Shown here: positions 1-6,683 of the stretch, in pieces
Numbering within the stretch: the stretch's first letter is position 1
Layout of the letters: each line of letters starts with the position of its first letter
From: Desulfovibrio sp. OttesenSCG-928-G15
GTDB lineage: Bacteria; Desulfobacterota; Desulfovibrionia; Desulfovibrionales; Desulfovibrionaceae
Direction: 5' to 3'
Length of the DNA: 16,820 nt
NCBI GenBank assembly: GCA_030266525.1
Contig: JAJDIC010000047.1
Location: 1 to 16,820 of the forward strand
Position numbers and translations under genes: made by a program
Notes under the pieces: generated by a model
The model's input: the letters and a program-made list of their open reading frames with translations, nothing else
What the model was told of the DNA's origin: nothing
Database searches by the model: none

Positions 1-625
1 TACCCTGCCGCATGACAAGGCAGACTTTGCCCCGGCTGAGGCAAAACAGCCGCTTACCCTGGCCGTGCTTGCCGCCATGGTGCTGGTTATGGCTTTCGGC
101 ATTGTGCCTGCCGTTACCGCCATTCTTGGCGCTGCGGTCATACTGGTGCTTACCCGCTGTGTGCCCATGACCAGCGTATATGACGTGATTGACTGGCCGA
201 CCATTGTGCTGATTGCCGGAATGATTCCGCTGGCTCTGGCCCTGCAGAAAACCGGGATTATCGGCGAAGTGGGGAACGTCTTTATGGACGTTACCTCCGG
301 GCTTGGCCCGATAGGCATACTGGCCGGGCTTTTTCTGATTACCACGGCCCTTGGCTGTGTCATGTCCAACACGCCGGTGGCGGTTTTGCTGGCCCCCATG
401 GTTATGCATGTCAGCGAGGCAAGCGGCATCAGCCCGCAGGCCTGCGTCATGGTGGTAGCCATTGCCTGTTCCGCCGCCTTTATATCGCCCTTTGGTTCAC
501 CGGTGCTGCTGCTGGTAAGGGAACCGGGGGAATATTCCCTCGGCGATTACCTGAAAACCGGTGTGCCCCTGATGCTGTGCACACTGCCGATTACGCTGTG
601 TATCGTGTGGTTGATGTACCTTTAG
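1..625 (+). CDS. SLC13/DASS-type permease, C-terminal part (5' end outside window)
   Basis: The reading frame is open from base 2 to a TAG at 623-625, so the left window edge cuts the gene; an internal GTG at 65 is not a convincing start. The visible ~207 residues are mostly hydrophobic, with about five or six membrane segments. The run MSNTPVAVLLAPMVMHVS followed by SAAFISPFGSPVLLLV and GEYSLGDYLKTG is the characteristic C-terminal half of SLC13-family (DASS) anion permeases: the SNTPVAVLLAPM and SPFGSPVLLLV helices correspond to the substrate and sodium binding re-entrant region, and the G.Y...DYLK.G motif precedes the last helices. Such proteins sit in the inner membrane and import sulfate, di- or tricarboxylates. 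The substrate cannot be told from this half; larger family members carry TrkA-C domains in the missing part. It ends directly in an intrinsic terminator and is convergent with the ABC-F gene. Confidence 0.85.
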   Translation, partial: TLPHDKADFAPAEAKQPLTLAVLAAMVLVMAFGIVPAVTAILGAAVILVLTRCVPMTSVYDVIDWPTIVLIAGMIPLALALQKTGIIGEVGNVFMDVTSGLGPIGILAGLFLITTALGCVMSNTPVAVLLAPMVMHVSEASGISPQACVMVVAIACSAAFISPFGSPVLLLVREPGEYSLGDYLKTGVPLMLCTLPITLCIVWLMYL

Positions 626-650
626 ACAGCGGAGTCACGAGCTGTCTTTT
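624..650 (+). terminator. intrinsic terminator of the permease gene
   Basis: AGACAGC (624-630) pairs with GCTGTCT (641-647) around a 10-nt loop and is followed by TTTT. The stem starts inside the stop codon of the permease gene, so it should end that transcript before the convergent ABC-F gene. Confidence 0.7.
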
Positions 651-758
651 CCCCTGTCCGCGTTGCGACAGAACCCCCGGAAGGTCATAGACGAAAGAGT
701 CCGCCCCCTCCGGGTGAACCTGTCGCGCCTTGGCAGAGAAAAAATCCAAGCTCGTGAC
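634..758. repeat. nested inverted repeats in the convergent gap
   Basis: Three complementary segment pairs are nested inside one another: GTCACGAGCT (634-643) with AGCTCGTGAC (749-758), GCGACAG (665-671) with CTGTCGC (720-726), and CCCGGA (676-681) with TCCGGG (709-714). RNA from either strand could form one long interrupted hairpin. On the minus strand the right outer arm can also form a short CTCG-TCA-CGAG hairpin followed by a T-rich run, which may serve as the ABC-F terminator. No gene is visible in this gap. Confidence 0.55.
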
Positions 759-772
759 GAGACACAGTACAC

Positions 773-2764
773 CTATTCCCCTTCCTCTCCCAAAGCGGCT
801 TTTTGGGCTTCGTAGGGGGCAAGAGCTTCTTCGGCCTGGGCGAGGTCTTCGAGGAGGCGTTCGCTTTGTTCCGTGAGGGTGTGGAATTCTTTGAGCAGTT
901 CCGTGGTTTTTGCGCTGTTTGCGTAGACTTCCGGGTCGGCAAGCAGGGCTTCGGTTTCTGTCTGGCGGGTGAATACTTCCTGCAGGCGGGCTTCAAGCTC
1001 GTCGTAGCGTTCCTGCAAGGGTTTCATGGCTTTGTACAGGGCTTTGCGGGCTTCTGCCTGTTCGCGTTTGCGACGCTTCACATCTTCTCGGCTCAGGCCG
1101 CTGGTGCGGCTGGCTTCTTTGCGGCGCAGCTCCTGGGCGCGGGAGTTTTCTTCCTGCCGCTGTTTTTTGCGTGCGTCAGCGTATTCGTCAAAACCGTTTT
1201 CATACAGGGCAAAGCCTTCGGGCGAGAGCGCCCATATCTGGTCTGCCGCTTCCGAGAGCAGATATCTGTCGTGGGCGACCATGAGCAGGGTTCCTTCAAA
1301 GGCGGACAAAGCTTCGATAAGCGCTTCGCGGCTTTCCAGATCCAGGTGGTTGGTGGGTTCGTCAAGCACGAGAAAATTGCACCGGGCCAGGAACAGGGAA
1401 GCCAGGATGAGGCGGCTTTTTTCCCCGCCGGAGAGGTTGGTCACGCTACGATCAAAAAAGGGCTTCCCCAGCAGGAACAGGCCAAGCACGCTCATGAGTT
1501 CTTCTTCGGTGGTGCGCGGGTCTGAAAGCCTTCTGATTTCGCCAAGCACGGTTCCGGCCGGGTTCAGGGTATCAAGCTGGTGCTGTGAGAAAAAACCGAG
1601 TTTTACTTGCTGGCCCAAAAGAATATTGCCGCCGGCTTTTTCTGCCCGACCGACCAGAAGTTTGAGCAGGGTGGATTTGCCGCAGCCGTTCGGCCCGACC
1701 AGGGCGATTTTTTGTCCCCGGTACAGGGTGAAGGACAGCTTGTCCCACATTTTTTTTCCGTCTGAAAAGGCGAAATCCAGATCCACAACAGAAAGGACCG
1801 TGCGCTCGGACTGGGGCGGAGCGGGCCATTTGAAGCCGAGTTCCTTCCGTTTGGCTTCCGGCTGCAGGCCATCAAGTTCTTTTTCGAGCTTCTTGGCCAT
1901 TTTTTGGCGCGAGCCCGCCTGCCTTGCTTTGGTGGCCTTGGCTTTGAAACGGCGGACAAAGTCCATTTTGCGCTCTATTTCGTCCTGGATGCGGGCTGCT
2001 TCGCGGGCGCGTTGATCTTCCAACTCTTCTTGCAGGATAAGGAATTTGCTGAAGGAGCCTTTGCGAAATACCGCCTTGCCGGTGCCGGGAAGATAAAGAA
2101 TGTGCGTACCCACCTTGTCCATGAATACCCGGTCGTGGGCGACAAATATGAGCACGCCCTGATAATCGAGCAGGAAGCTTTCCAGCCATTCCACAGCTTC
2201 CAGATCAAGGTGGTTGGTGGGTTCGTCAAGAAGCAGCACGTCGGAACCGGCGGTGAGTACTCTGGCCAGCTTGGCCCGCTCGCGCCAGCCGCCGGAAAGT
2301 TCGCGCAGGGTGCGGTGCCACTTGTTTTCGGAAAAGCCGAGGCCGGAGAGTACAGCTTTGGCCCGGTGCTCCGGGTTGTAGCCGTATTTGAGTTCCAGCT
2401 CATGCTGCCTTGCGGAAAGGGCGGCAATGGCGCTTTCGGAATTCGTGGCAGTGGCTTTGTCCCATTCCTGCCAGAAGTCGTTCCAGTCGGGCAGCACATC
2501 GAGCACAAAAGACAGGAGCTGCGTATCCAGCCGACTTTCGTCCAGCTCCTGCTCCACGTAGCCAAGCCTTGCTTCATGGGGGATGAGGATTTTGCCGTTA
2601 TCCGCGCTTTCCTTGCCCGCGAGAATCTTGATCAGGGTGGACTTGCCGCTGCCGTTGGGCCCGCAAATGCAAAGCCTGACGCCAGATTGGATCTCAAGGG
2701 AGAAATCCTGTAAAATATCGCGCCCGCCAAAGGATTTGGAGATATTTTGAATGGTAACGTTCAT
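773..2764 (-). CDS. ABC-F family ATPase (Uup/YheS type), translation-associated
   Basis: A 663-residue protein with two ATP-binding cassettes and no membrane segments, so it is cytoplasmic and not a transporter. Cassette 1 has Walker A GPNGSGKST (35-43), signature LSGGWRERAKL (156-166) and Walker B LLLDEPTNHLDL (177-188). Cassette 2 has GPNGCGKST (357-365), LSGGEKSR (444-451) and LVLDEPTNHLDL (465-476). The helical linker between them (about 245-310) is rich in R, K and E, as in the ABC-F P-site tRNA interaction motif. The C-terminal ~110 residues are a charged coiled coil, as in Uup/YheS. Family members bind the ribosomal E site and relieve stalling or aid biogenesis; some give antibiotic resistance, for which there is no evidence here. 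The ATG at 2764 lies only 15 nt after the stop of the upstream small membrane protein gene, so it is probably the last gene of the M23 peptidase operon. Confidence 0.93.
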   Translation of the reverse strand: MNVTIQNISKSFGGRDILQDFSLEIQSGVRLCICGPNGSGKSTLIKILAGKESADNGKILIPHEARLGYVEQELDESRLDTQLLSFVLDVLPDWNDFWQEWDKATATNSESAIAALSARQHELELKYGYNPEHRAKAVLSGLGFSENKWHRTLRELSGGWRERAKLARVLTAGSDVLLLDEPTNHLDLEAVEWLESFLLDYQGVLIFVAHDRVFMDKVGTHILYLPGTGKAVFRKGSFSKFLILQEELEDQRAREAARIQDEIERKMDFVRRFKAKATKARQAGSRQKMAKKLEKELDGLQPEAKRKELGFKWPAPPQSERTVLSVVDLDFAFSDGKKMWDKLSFTLYRGQKIALVGPNGCGKSTLLKLLVGRAEKAGGNILLGQQVKLGFFSQHQLDTLNPAGTVLGEIRRLSDPRTTEEELMSVLGLFLLGKPFFDRSVTNLSGGEKSRLILASLFLARCNFLVLDEPTNHLDLESREALIEALSAFEGTLLMVAHDRYLLSEAADQIWALSPEGFALYENGFDEYADARKKQRQEENSRAQELRRKEASRTSGLSREDVKRRKREQAEARKALYKAMKPLQERYDELEARLQEVFTRQTETEALLADPEVYANSAKTTELLKEFHTLTEQSERLLEDLAQAEEALAPYEAQKAALGEEGE

Positions 2765-2779
2765 GGCATAAGGGGCGGG

Positions 2780-3124
2780 TCAGACAGAGGGCGGGGTAAG
2801 GCCGCGCTTGATCATTTCCCGCCGGATAAAGGCGGGGACGACAAAACGGCTGAGAAGCGGAACCACGATTGCAATGGGCAGCAGGACGGAACCGGCGAGC
2901 TTGGTAAGCTGCATCATCATGTTCTGTTCCGCTTCCACGCCGAGAAAGCGAAAGGCAAAGTCAAAATACAAAGGCAACAGCAGCAATCCCCCGCCAAGCA
3001 CGATAAGCAGTAAAAGGGGGTTTCGCAGCGCGGCGCGGGCAATGGCCGGGCGCTCCGCTTCGGGAACTCCGGCAAGTATGGGGTATCTTCTGGCGAGTCT
3101 TTCGCCGCGTGTGGGGGTGGCCAT
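2780..3124 (-). CDS. small two-helix inner-membrane protein, unknown function
   Basis: I do not recognise a named family. From the ATG at 3124 the product is 114 residues, starting MATPTRGERLARRYP; the frame stays open to another ATG at 3169, but the later start has a GGGAA just upstream and removes a poorly structured N-terminus. Two hydrophobic segments are visible: residues about 38-56 (NPLLLLIVLGGGLLLLPLYF) and about 76-98 (LAGSVLLPIAIVVPLLSRFVV). A basic N-terminus and a basic C-terminal tail (RREMIKRG) suggest both ends face the cytoplasm. It lies between the MerR-type gene (stop at 3191) and the ABC-F gene (15 nt away), so it is probably co-transcribed with both. It carries no catalytic motif; a structural or accessory membrane role is a guess. 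Confidence 0.75.
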   Translation of the reverse strand: MATPTRGERLARRYPILAGVPEAERPAIARAALRNPLLLLIVLGGGLLLLPLYFDFAFRFLGVEAEQNMMMQLTKLAGSVLLPIAIVVPLLSRFVVPAFIRREMIKRGLTPPSV

Positions 3125-3190
3125 GGTATTTCCCGTGTACTGCGGGCCAGCGCCGGAACTGTCCGGCATTGGCGGGCGTTTACCTGTATG

Positions 3191-4435
3191 CTATTCGGCA
3201 AAAGAGTCGATTATGCCCCAAATCTGCACGGGGTGCATGGTTTCATCGCCGCTTTTCAGTTGCAGTATTTCCGCTACCGTGCCGCCCTTGTGTGAGGGCA
3301 GTTCCATGAGCAGCAAGCGGTAGTTGCGATCAGAGGTATCTTGTTCAAGGTGCAGCCACCAGCCTTGCCCGTGCCGTTCCCAGCGCAGGGAAAAATGGTT
3401 GGGCGGGGTGAATCCGTAAATGAGCATGGCTTTCAGGTCGTTCAGCGAAAAGCGCCCCCGGCTTTTTCCTCCGGCGCTCATGTATTGGCCGTCTTCTGTG
3501 CAGACCATGAGCGGCAGGCTGAAAAACTGCCTGGGCGGCTCTGCCGGACCGGCGGGCGCATCCGGCTGGGTGGGAACAAGATCTGAATGGGGCCGCAGGG
3601 AGTCTTGAAAAGAAATAACCTGGGCCCGCTCTTTTGTCTGCTCATCATGTGCGGACAGGCCGGGGTGTCCGGCAGGTTCTGCCTGCCCGGTCTGCTCAGT
3701 ATGTGCTGCCTGTTCGGCCTGTACGTGAGCGTCCTGCTGGTTAGGCGGCTGCGGCGCTATGGTTTCCGCTGCGATGCGGGCTGCTGTGGCCAGGGTTTGG
3801 GCGCTTTCTTCCCGCCAGTCTTCGGCGGCCTTGTCTCTGGTGTCCAGAAAGCGGTCAAGGCGTCTGGACAGGCTGGCAACGGTATTGGCCAGCTCGCGGG
3901 TATTGGCGTCAAGCTGATCAAGGCGGGCTTCTATTTCTTCTCCGTGCTTTTGCGCGGCCTGGGTTCTGGCGTCCATGCGTTTTGCCGTGTCCACAGCGAA
4001 GTTTTGTGCGCCCCCTTCGGCAAGCAGACTTTCAAAGGCTTCCAGACGGCTGAGAATGGCGTTCTGCTGCTGGGTAAGGGCAACCATGCCCCTGGCCATG
4101 TTACTGACGTTTTGGGCCAGCACGGGAACAGAGGTCTTGTCCGGGCGCCCTTTGCCGGTAGACTCACGCACAATGAGCATGGCGTCCGGCTCGACCTCAA
4201 TCCAGGAAAACTCCTGGGCCAGCCGGGCGCGCACGTCTTCCACACTCATGCCGGTGTCAAAGTAGTCCCGAATTTTCAGGGCGACTGTGGCGGCTTCCTC
4301 GGTAAAGCGTATGGGTTTTCCCTTATTGGCCACGGGAATACAGCCGGGGAACTTGCGCCGGTAGCTCTTTACCGTGGTTTCGGAAACGCCGAGCAGTACA
4401 GCCAGATCTTTGTGGGTAAAGGTCTTTTCACTCAT
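3191..4435 (-). CDS. MerR-type HTH protein with coiled coil and a separate C-terminal domain
   Basis: A 414-residue protein. Residues 5-75 form a MerR-like winged helix: THKDLAVLLGVSETTVKSYRR is the recognition helix-turn-helix, and GKPIRFTEEAATVALKIRDYF the wing and following helix. Residues about 105-220 are predicted coiled coil (heptad-like VSNMARGMVALTQQQ, LDQLDANTRELANTVASLSRRLDRFLD). Residues about 225-300 are a low-complexity Q/A/E/P-rich linker, and 303-412 form a compact C-terminal domain rich in aromatics (WERHGQGWWLHLEQ). The long coiled coil and extra domain are unlike small-molecule-sensing MerR activators and resemble the plan of DNA-tethering proteins such as RacA; that comparison is only architectural. 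The ATG at 4435 overlaps the upstream M23 peptidase stop (ATGA), so the two are translationally coupled, which points to a role linked to the envelope or cell division. Confidence 0.85.
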   Translation of the reverse strand: MSEKTFTHKDLAVLLGVSETTVKSYRRKFPGCIPVANKGKPIRFTEEAATVALKIRDYFDTGMSVEDVRARLAQEFSWIEVEPDAMLIVRESTGKGRPDKTSVPVLAQNVSNMARGMVALTQQQNAILSRLEAFESLLAEGGAQNFAVDTAKRMDARTQAAQKHGEEIEARLDQLDANTRELANTVASLSRRLDRFLDTRDKAAEDWREESAQTLATAARIAAETIAPQPPNQQDAHVQAEQAAHTEQTGQAEPAGHPGLSAHDEQTKERAQVISFQDSLRPHSDLVPTQPDAPAGPAEPPRQFFSLPLMVCTEDGQYMSAGGKSRGRFSLNDLKAMLIYGFTPPNHFSLRWERHGQGWWLHLEQDTSDRNYRLLLMELPSHKGGTVAEILQLKSGDETMHPVQIWGIIDSFAE

Positions 4436-6066
4436 TGAAATTTAGCCTTTTGGTAGTCGTATTCCGCCAGAGGGATTTTTTTGCTCATGTATTTTCGCCA
4501 CTTTTCCCGCTCCGCCTTGAATGCGCCCAAGCGCTTGGCCGGAACGGCGATATCTCTTTCTGCCAGCATTTTTTCCGGATTAATGAACTGCCCGTTCTTT
4601 TTCATGCGAAAATCAAGGTGCGGTCCCGTGGAATAGCCGGTGCTGCCCACATAGCCGATTACCTGACCCTGCTGTACCCTGTCGCCTATTTTCAGGCCGG
4701 GGGCAAAGCGGTGCAGGTGCAGATACATGGACTCGTAGTTATTCTTGTGCTTCATGGTTATGAAGTTGCCTGCTCCCCGGTCGTACCCTCTGTAAGTAAC
4801 TGTTCCCTGCCCGATGGCCTTGACCGGGGTGCCCAGCGGGGCCGCGTAGTCCACGCCGGGGTGGGGACGCACGGTTTTCAGGATGGGGTGTAGCCTGGCA
4901 AGGCTGAAATGGGAGCTGATACGCGAGTAGGAAAGAGGGGCTTTGAGAAAGGCCCTTTTCAAGCTTTCTCCGGCTGCGTTGAAATAGGTGGCGTTGCCTG
5001 CGGCGTCGGTAAAGGCATACGCTTCGTATTTGCTGTGTCGGTTGATGAACTCCACTGCGGGCATCCTGCCGTACCCTTCAAACTTGCCGTGACGGTAACG
5101 CTTTTCCGTGAGAATGCGGAACCTGTCGCCGGGGCGGACATCGCGCAGGAAGTTGACTTCCCAGGCAAACACCTGGGACAGGCGTGAGGCGAGGGAGGCT
5201 TTTTCCCCGGCTGCCACCATGGCATTTTGCAGGGTGGTTTTGACTTTGCCCTGTATGAGGGCGAGGCGCACTTCAAATTCAATGCCTTCAAGCCTGGCCT
5301 TCCAGACGGTTTTTCCGTCTTTTTCGCCTTCGCTGGTAATGAACAGCTTGCTGTCGTTGGTTATTTCGTATTCAAGGCGGGTGAGGCGGCGCTTGTCAAA
5401 ATAGATGGTATAGGCCTGGCCGAGCTTGAGCTTGCCAAGAGGGTATACTCCTTTGCTTGACGCAACGAGATTTGCCACGTCGGAAGCGGAAAGCCATTCG
5501 CGCAGAATCCCTCCGATGGTATCGCCCTGTTCAACAAAGCCCTGGATTACTGCCGGGCCATCAGAGAAAAGCTCATCATCCCCGAGGCTGCCTGGCTGAT
5601 CGTCCTGATCCTGGCTACGGTCCTGGCCCTGCGGGGTAGCGGAAGGATCTTCGGGGGGCAAATCCGGGTGCAGGCCGGCTACGTCTGCGGGCGTTTCGCC
5701 GGGCTGCTGATCCGTTGGGGCTTCTACCGGGGTATCGTCAGGCTTGTCGTCAGGCGGGCCGTCGGGTTGGGGCAGACTTGCCGACGGGTCTTCCTGTTGC
5801 TCTCCCGGCTTGTCTTCCGACTGATACCAGGACTGTTCTTCAAAATCTTTTCCACCAAAGCCGGACTCGTCGTCATCCTGAAAGGACACCTGCTCGGGTG
5901 AGTCGGTCCGTACCGAGTAATCTTGGGCGATGTATTCAAAATAGCAGACAATACCGACAAGCAGCAGGCCGATAATAACGCCCGCATAGCTCGTATATTC
6001 CATCCAGCGGGGGATGGAGCGGGCCCGGCGATAGCGGTAGGGTTTACGATACATATTTCTGCGCAT
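4432..6066 (-). CDS. membrane-anchored M23 (lysostaphin-type) murein peptidase, MepM-like
   Basis: From the ATG at 6066 the product is 544 residues; an ATG at 6054 (540 aa) is equally possible, and a longer in-frame extension to 6174 would run past the predicted transcription start. A basic N-terminus (MRRNMYRKPYRYRRARS) precedes one membrane helix at about 25-46. A proline/aspartate-rich, Q-rich linker follows to about 170, then an OapA/LysM-like module (FVEQGDTIGGILREW) and an extended MepM-type domain. The M23 catalytic domain spans about 398-505: HPGVD supplies H402 and D406, HLH lies at 450-452, and the last motif reads PHLDF (483-485) instead of the usual PHLHF. Family members are zinc enzymes that cut peptide crosslinks in periplasmic murein. 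It is the first gene of a unit with the MerR-type, small membrane and ABC-F genes. Confidence in the family is high; activity is uncertain because of the His-to-Asp change. Confidence 0.9.
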   Translation of the reverse strand: MRRNMYRKPYRYRRARSIPRWMEYTSYAGVIIGLLLVGIVCYFEYIAQDYSVRTDSPEQVSFQDDDESGFGGKDFEEQSWYQSEDKPGEQQEDPSASLPQPDGPPDDKPDDTPVEAPTDQQPGETPADVAGLHPDLPPEDPSATPQGQDRSQDQDDQPGSLGDDELFSDGPAVIQGFVEQGDTIGGILREWLSASDVANLVASSKGVYPLGKLKLGQAYTIYFDKRRLTRLEYEITNDSKLFITSEGEKDGKTVWKARLEGIEFEVRLALIQGKVKTTLQNAMVAAGEKASLASRLSQVFAWEVNFLRDVRPGDRFRILTEKRYRHGKFEGYGRMPAVEFINRHSKYEAYAFTDAAGNATYFNAAGESLKRAFLKAPLSYSRISSHFSLARLHPILKTVRPHPGVDYAAPLGTPVKAIGQGTVTYRGYDRGAGNFITMKHKNNYESMYLHLHRFAPGLKIGDRVQQGQVIGYVGSTGYSTGPHLDFRMKKNGQFINPEKMLAERDIAVPAKRLGAFKAEREKWRKYMSKKIPLAEYDYQKAKFQ

Positions 6067-6120
6067 GAGACTGTGGCGGCACCTGGCAATAAAAACGGGG
6101 AACGGGCATGCATTTGTAAC

Positions 6121-6136
6121 GCCCGGTTTTGCGGGC
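6121..6136 (-). other. short hairpin in the M23 peptidase leader
   Basis: GCCCG and CGGGC flank a 6-nt spacer within the predicted untranslated leader of the peptidase mRNA, about 55 nt upstream of its start codon. There is no T run after it in the direction of transcription, so it is not a terminator. Its role is unknown. Confidence 0.35.
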
Positions 6137-6151
6137 TGTGTAATCCAAGAT

Positions 6152-6174
6152 GTGAACGGTAAATTGCCGTTCAC
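6152..6174 (-). promoter_or_regulatory. inverted repeat at the predicted 5' end of the M23 operon RNA
   Basis: GTGAACGG and CCGTTCAC form a perfect 8-bp inverted repeat around a 7-nt A/T-rich spacer. It starts about 2-3 nt downstream of the transcription start inferred from the promoter at 6184-6212. It could be an operator for a dimeric repressor or a 5' hairpin that stabilises the message. Confidence 0.5.
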
Positions 6175-6183
6175 CAGTTGGGC

Positions 6184-6212
6184 ACTTTACCTGAAAGCTT
6201 CGCCTTTTTCAA
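6184..6212 (-). promoter_or_regulatory. sigma-70-type promoter for the M23 peptidase operon
   Basis: On the minus strand TTGAAA (6207-6212) and TAAAGT (6184-6189) are separated by exactly 17 nt. The start would be near 6176-6177, giving a leader of about 110 nt to the ATG at 6066. It lies downstream of the strong terminator at 6298-6331, which insulates the operon from transcription coming from the right. Confidence 0.55.
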
Positions 6213-6289
6213 AGTATATTCGCGCCATTTTTTCATTGGGTGAAATGCCGCTTTGTATAGAGTGCGCGAGGGGCGCGCGGCTGTTTTGG

Positions 6290-6454
6290 AAAAAGGAAAA
6301 AGCCTTTGGTTGGGGGGAACCAAAGGCTTTTGCGTGAAGGGGGTCTTCACCCGTCCGGCAAATAAAGGAGGGACCGGACATTTATAGTGCTTCCTGACGC
6401 ATCCTGGGGGGAAGGATGGGGCGTGGCTGGGGGAAACCGTACCCATGCAGGTAC
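6290..6454 (-). ncRNA. candidate sigma-54-dependent sRNA with C-rich hairpin loops
   Basis: The RNA would start near 6453-6454, 12 nt from the -12 element of the sigma-54 promoter, and end in the U tract after the terminator at 6298-6331, about 160 nt in all. Five hairpins are visible on the minus strand: GTACC/GGTAC (6439-6454, at the very 5' end); CATCCT/AGGATG (6400-6418) with loop UCCCCCC; GTCCGG/CCGGAC (6353-6379) with a 15-nt loop containing CCCUCCUUUA; GTGAAG/CTTCAC (6334-6350) with loop ACCCC; and the terminator with loop CCCCCC. A single-stranded UUUCCCCC lies between the first two. The two open frames inside it (starts at 6446 and 6381) lack ribosome binding sites and run through the terminator. 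C-rich loops are typical of sRNAs that bind Shine-Dalgarno sequences. I do not recognise a named RNA family. Confidence 0.72.
6298..6331 (-). terminator. strong intrinsic terminator of the sRNA
   Basis: A perfect 14-bp stem: AAAAGCCTTTGGTT (6298-6311) and its complement (6318-6331), with a 6-nt loop (GGGGGG on plus, CCCCCC in the minus-strand RNA). On the minus strand it is followed by TTTTT-CC-TTTTT, the better of the two U tracts; on plus only TTTT follows. No plus-strand gene lies upstream of it, so it most likely ends the sRNA. Confidence 0.88.
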
Positions 6455-6464
6455 TCTCTATTAA

Positions 6465-6479
6465 GCAACAGTCGTGCCA
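6465..6479 (-). promoter_or_regulatory. sigma-54 (RpoN) -24/-12 promoter
   Basis: The minus strand reads TGGCACGACTGTTGC, a full match to the RpoN consensus TGGCAC-N5-TTGC, with the invariant GG and GC separated by exactly 10 nt. Predicted start near 6453-6454. Because sigma-54 promoters need an ATP-driven enhancer-binding protein, transcription here should be signal-dependent. Confidence 0.85.
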
Positions 6480-6561
6480 ATGTAGGGAGCGACTCGCTTT
6501 TGTAAATAAAATTTAATAAAAACAGATAATTGCGCGACAGGCGTCAAGGCGGGCTTGTAGA

Positions 6562-6575
6562 GTGCGTTTACGCAC
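6562..6575. promoter_or_regulatory. palindrome, candidate enhancer-binding-protein site
   Basis: GTGCGT-TT-ACGCAC is a perfect dyad whose centre is about 115 bp upstream of the inferred sRNA start, the usual distance for activators of sigma-54 promoters. The binding protein is not identifiable from the window. Confidence 0.5.
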
Positions 6576-6683
6576 GTAAGGAAATGTGTGCGAATTAGAA
6601 CGACATTGTGGAGGGGTGGTGTTCGAAGTCGCACATAGGGCACTTGCTGAGCGTTATCGCACGCATGCAGGCACCCGTCAACG

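Noticed and set aside
1026..2015. 329-codon plus-strand frame opposite the ABC-F gene
   Set aside because: Arginine/serine-rich translation without domains, opposite a gene with complete ABC motifs.
6171..6446. 91-codon minus-strand frame through the sRNA region
   Set aside because: It starts inside the first sRNA hairpin, has no ribosome binding site, runs through the strong terminator and is proline-rich low-complexity.
6332..6450. The plus strand of the sRNA region as a CsrA-binding RNA, since its loops would carry GGA motifs
   Set aside because: There is no promoter on plus before it and no terminator after it, while the minus strand has both. The GGA loops are just the complement of the C-rich loops.
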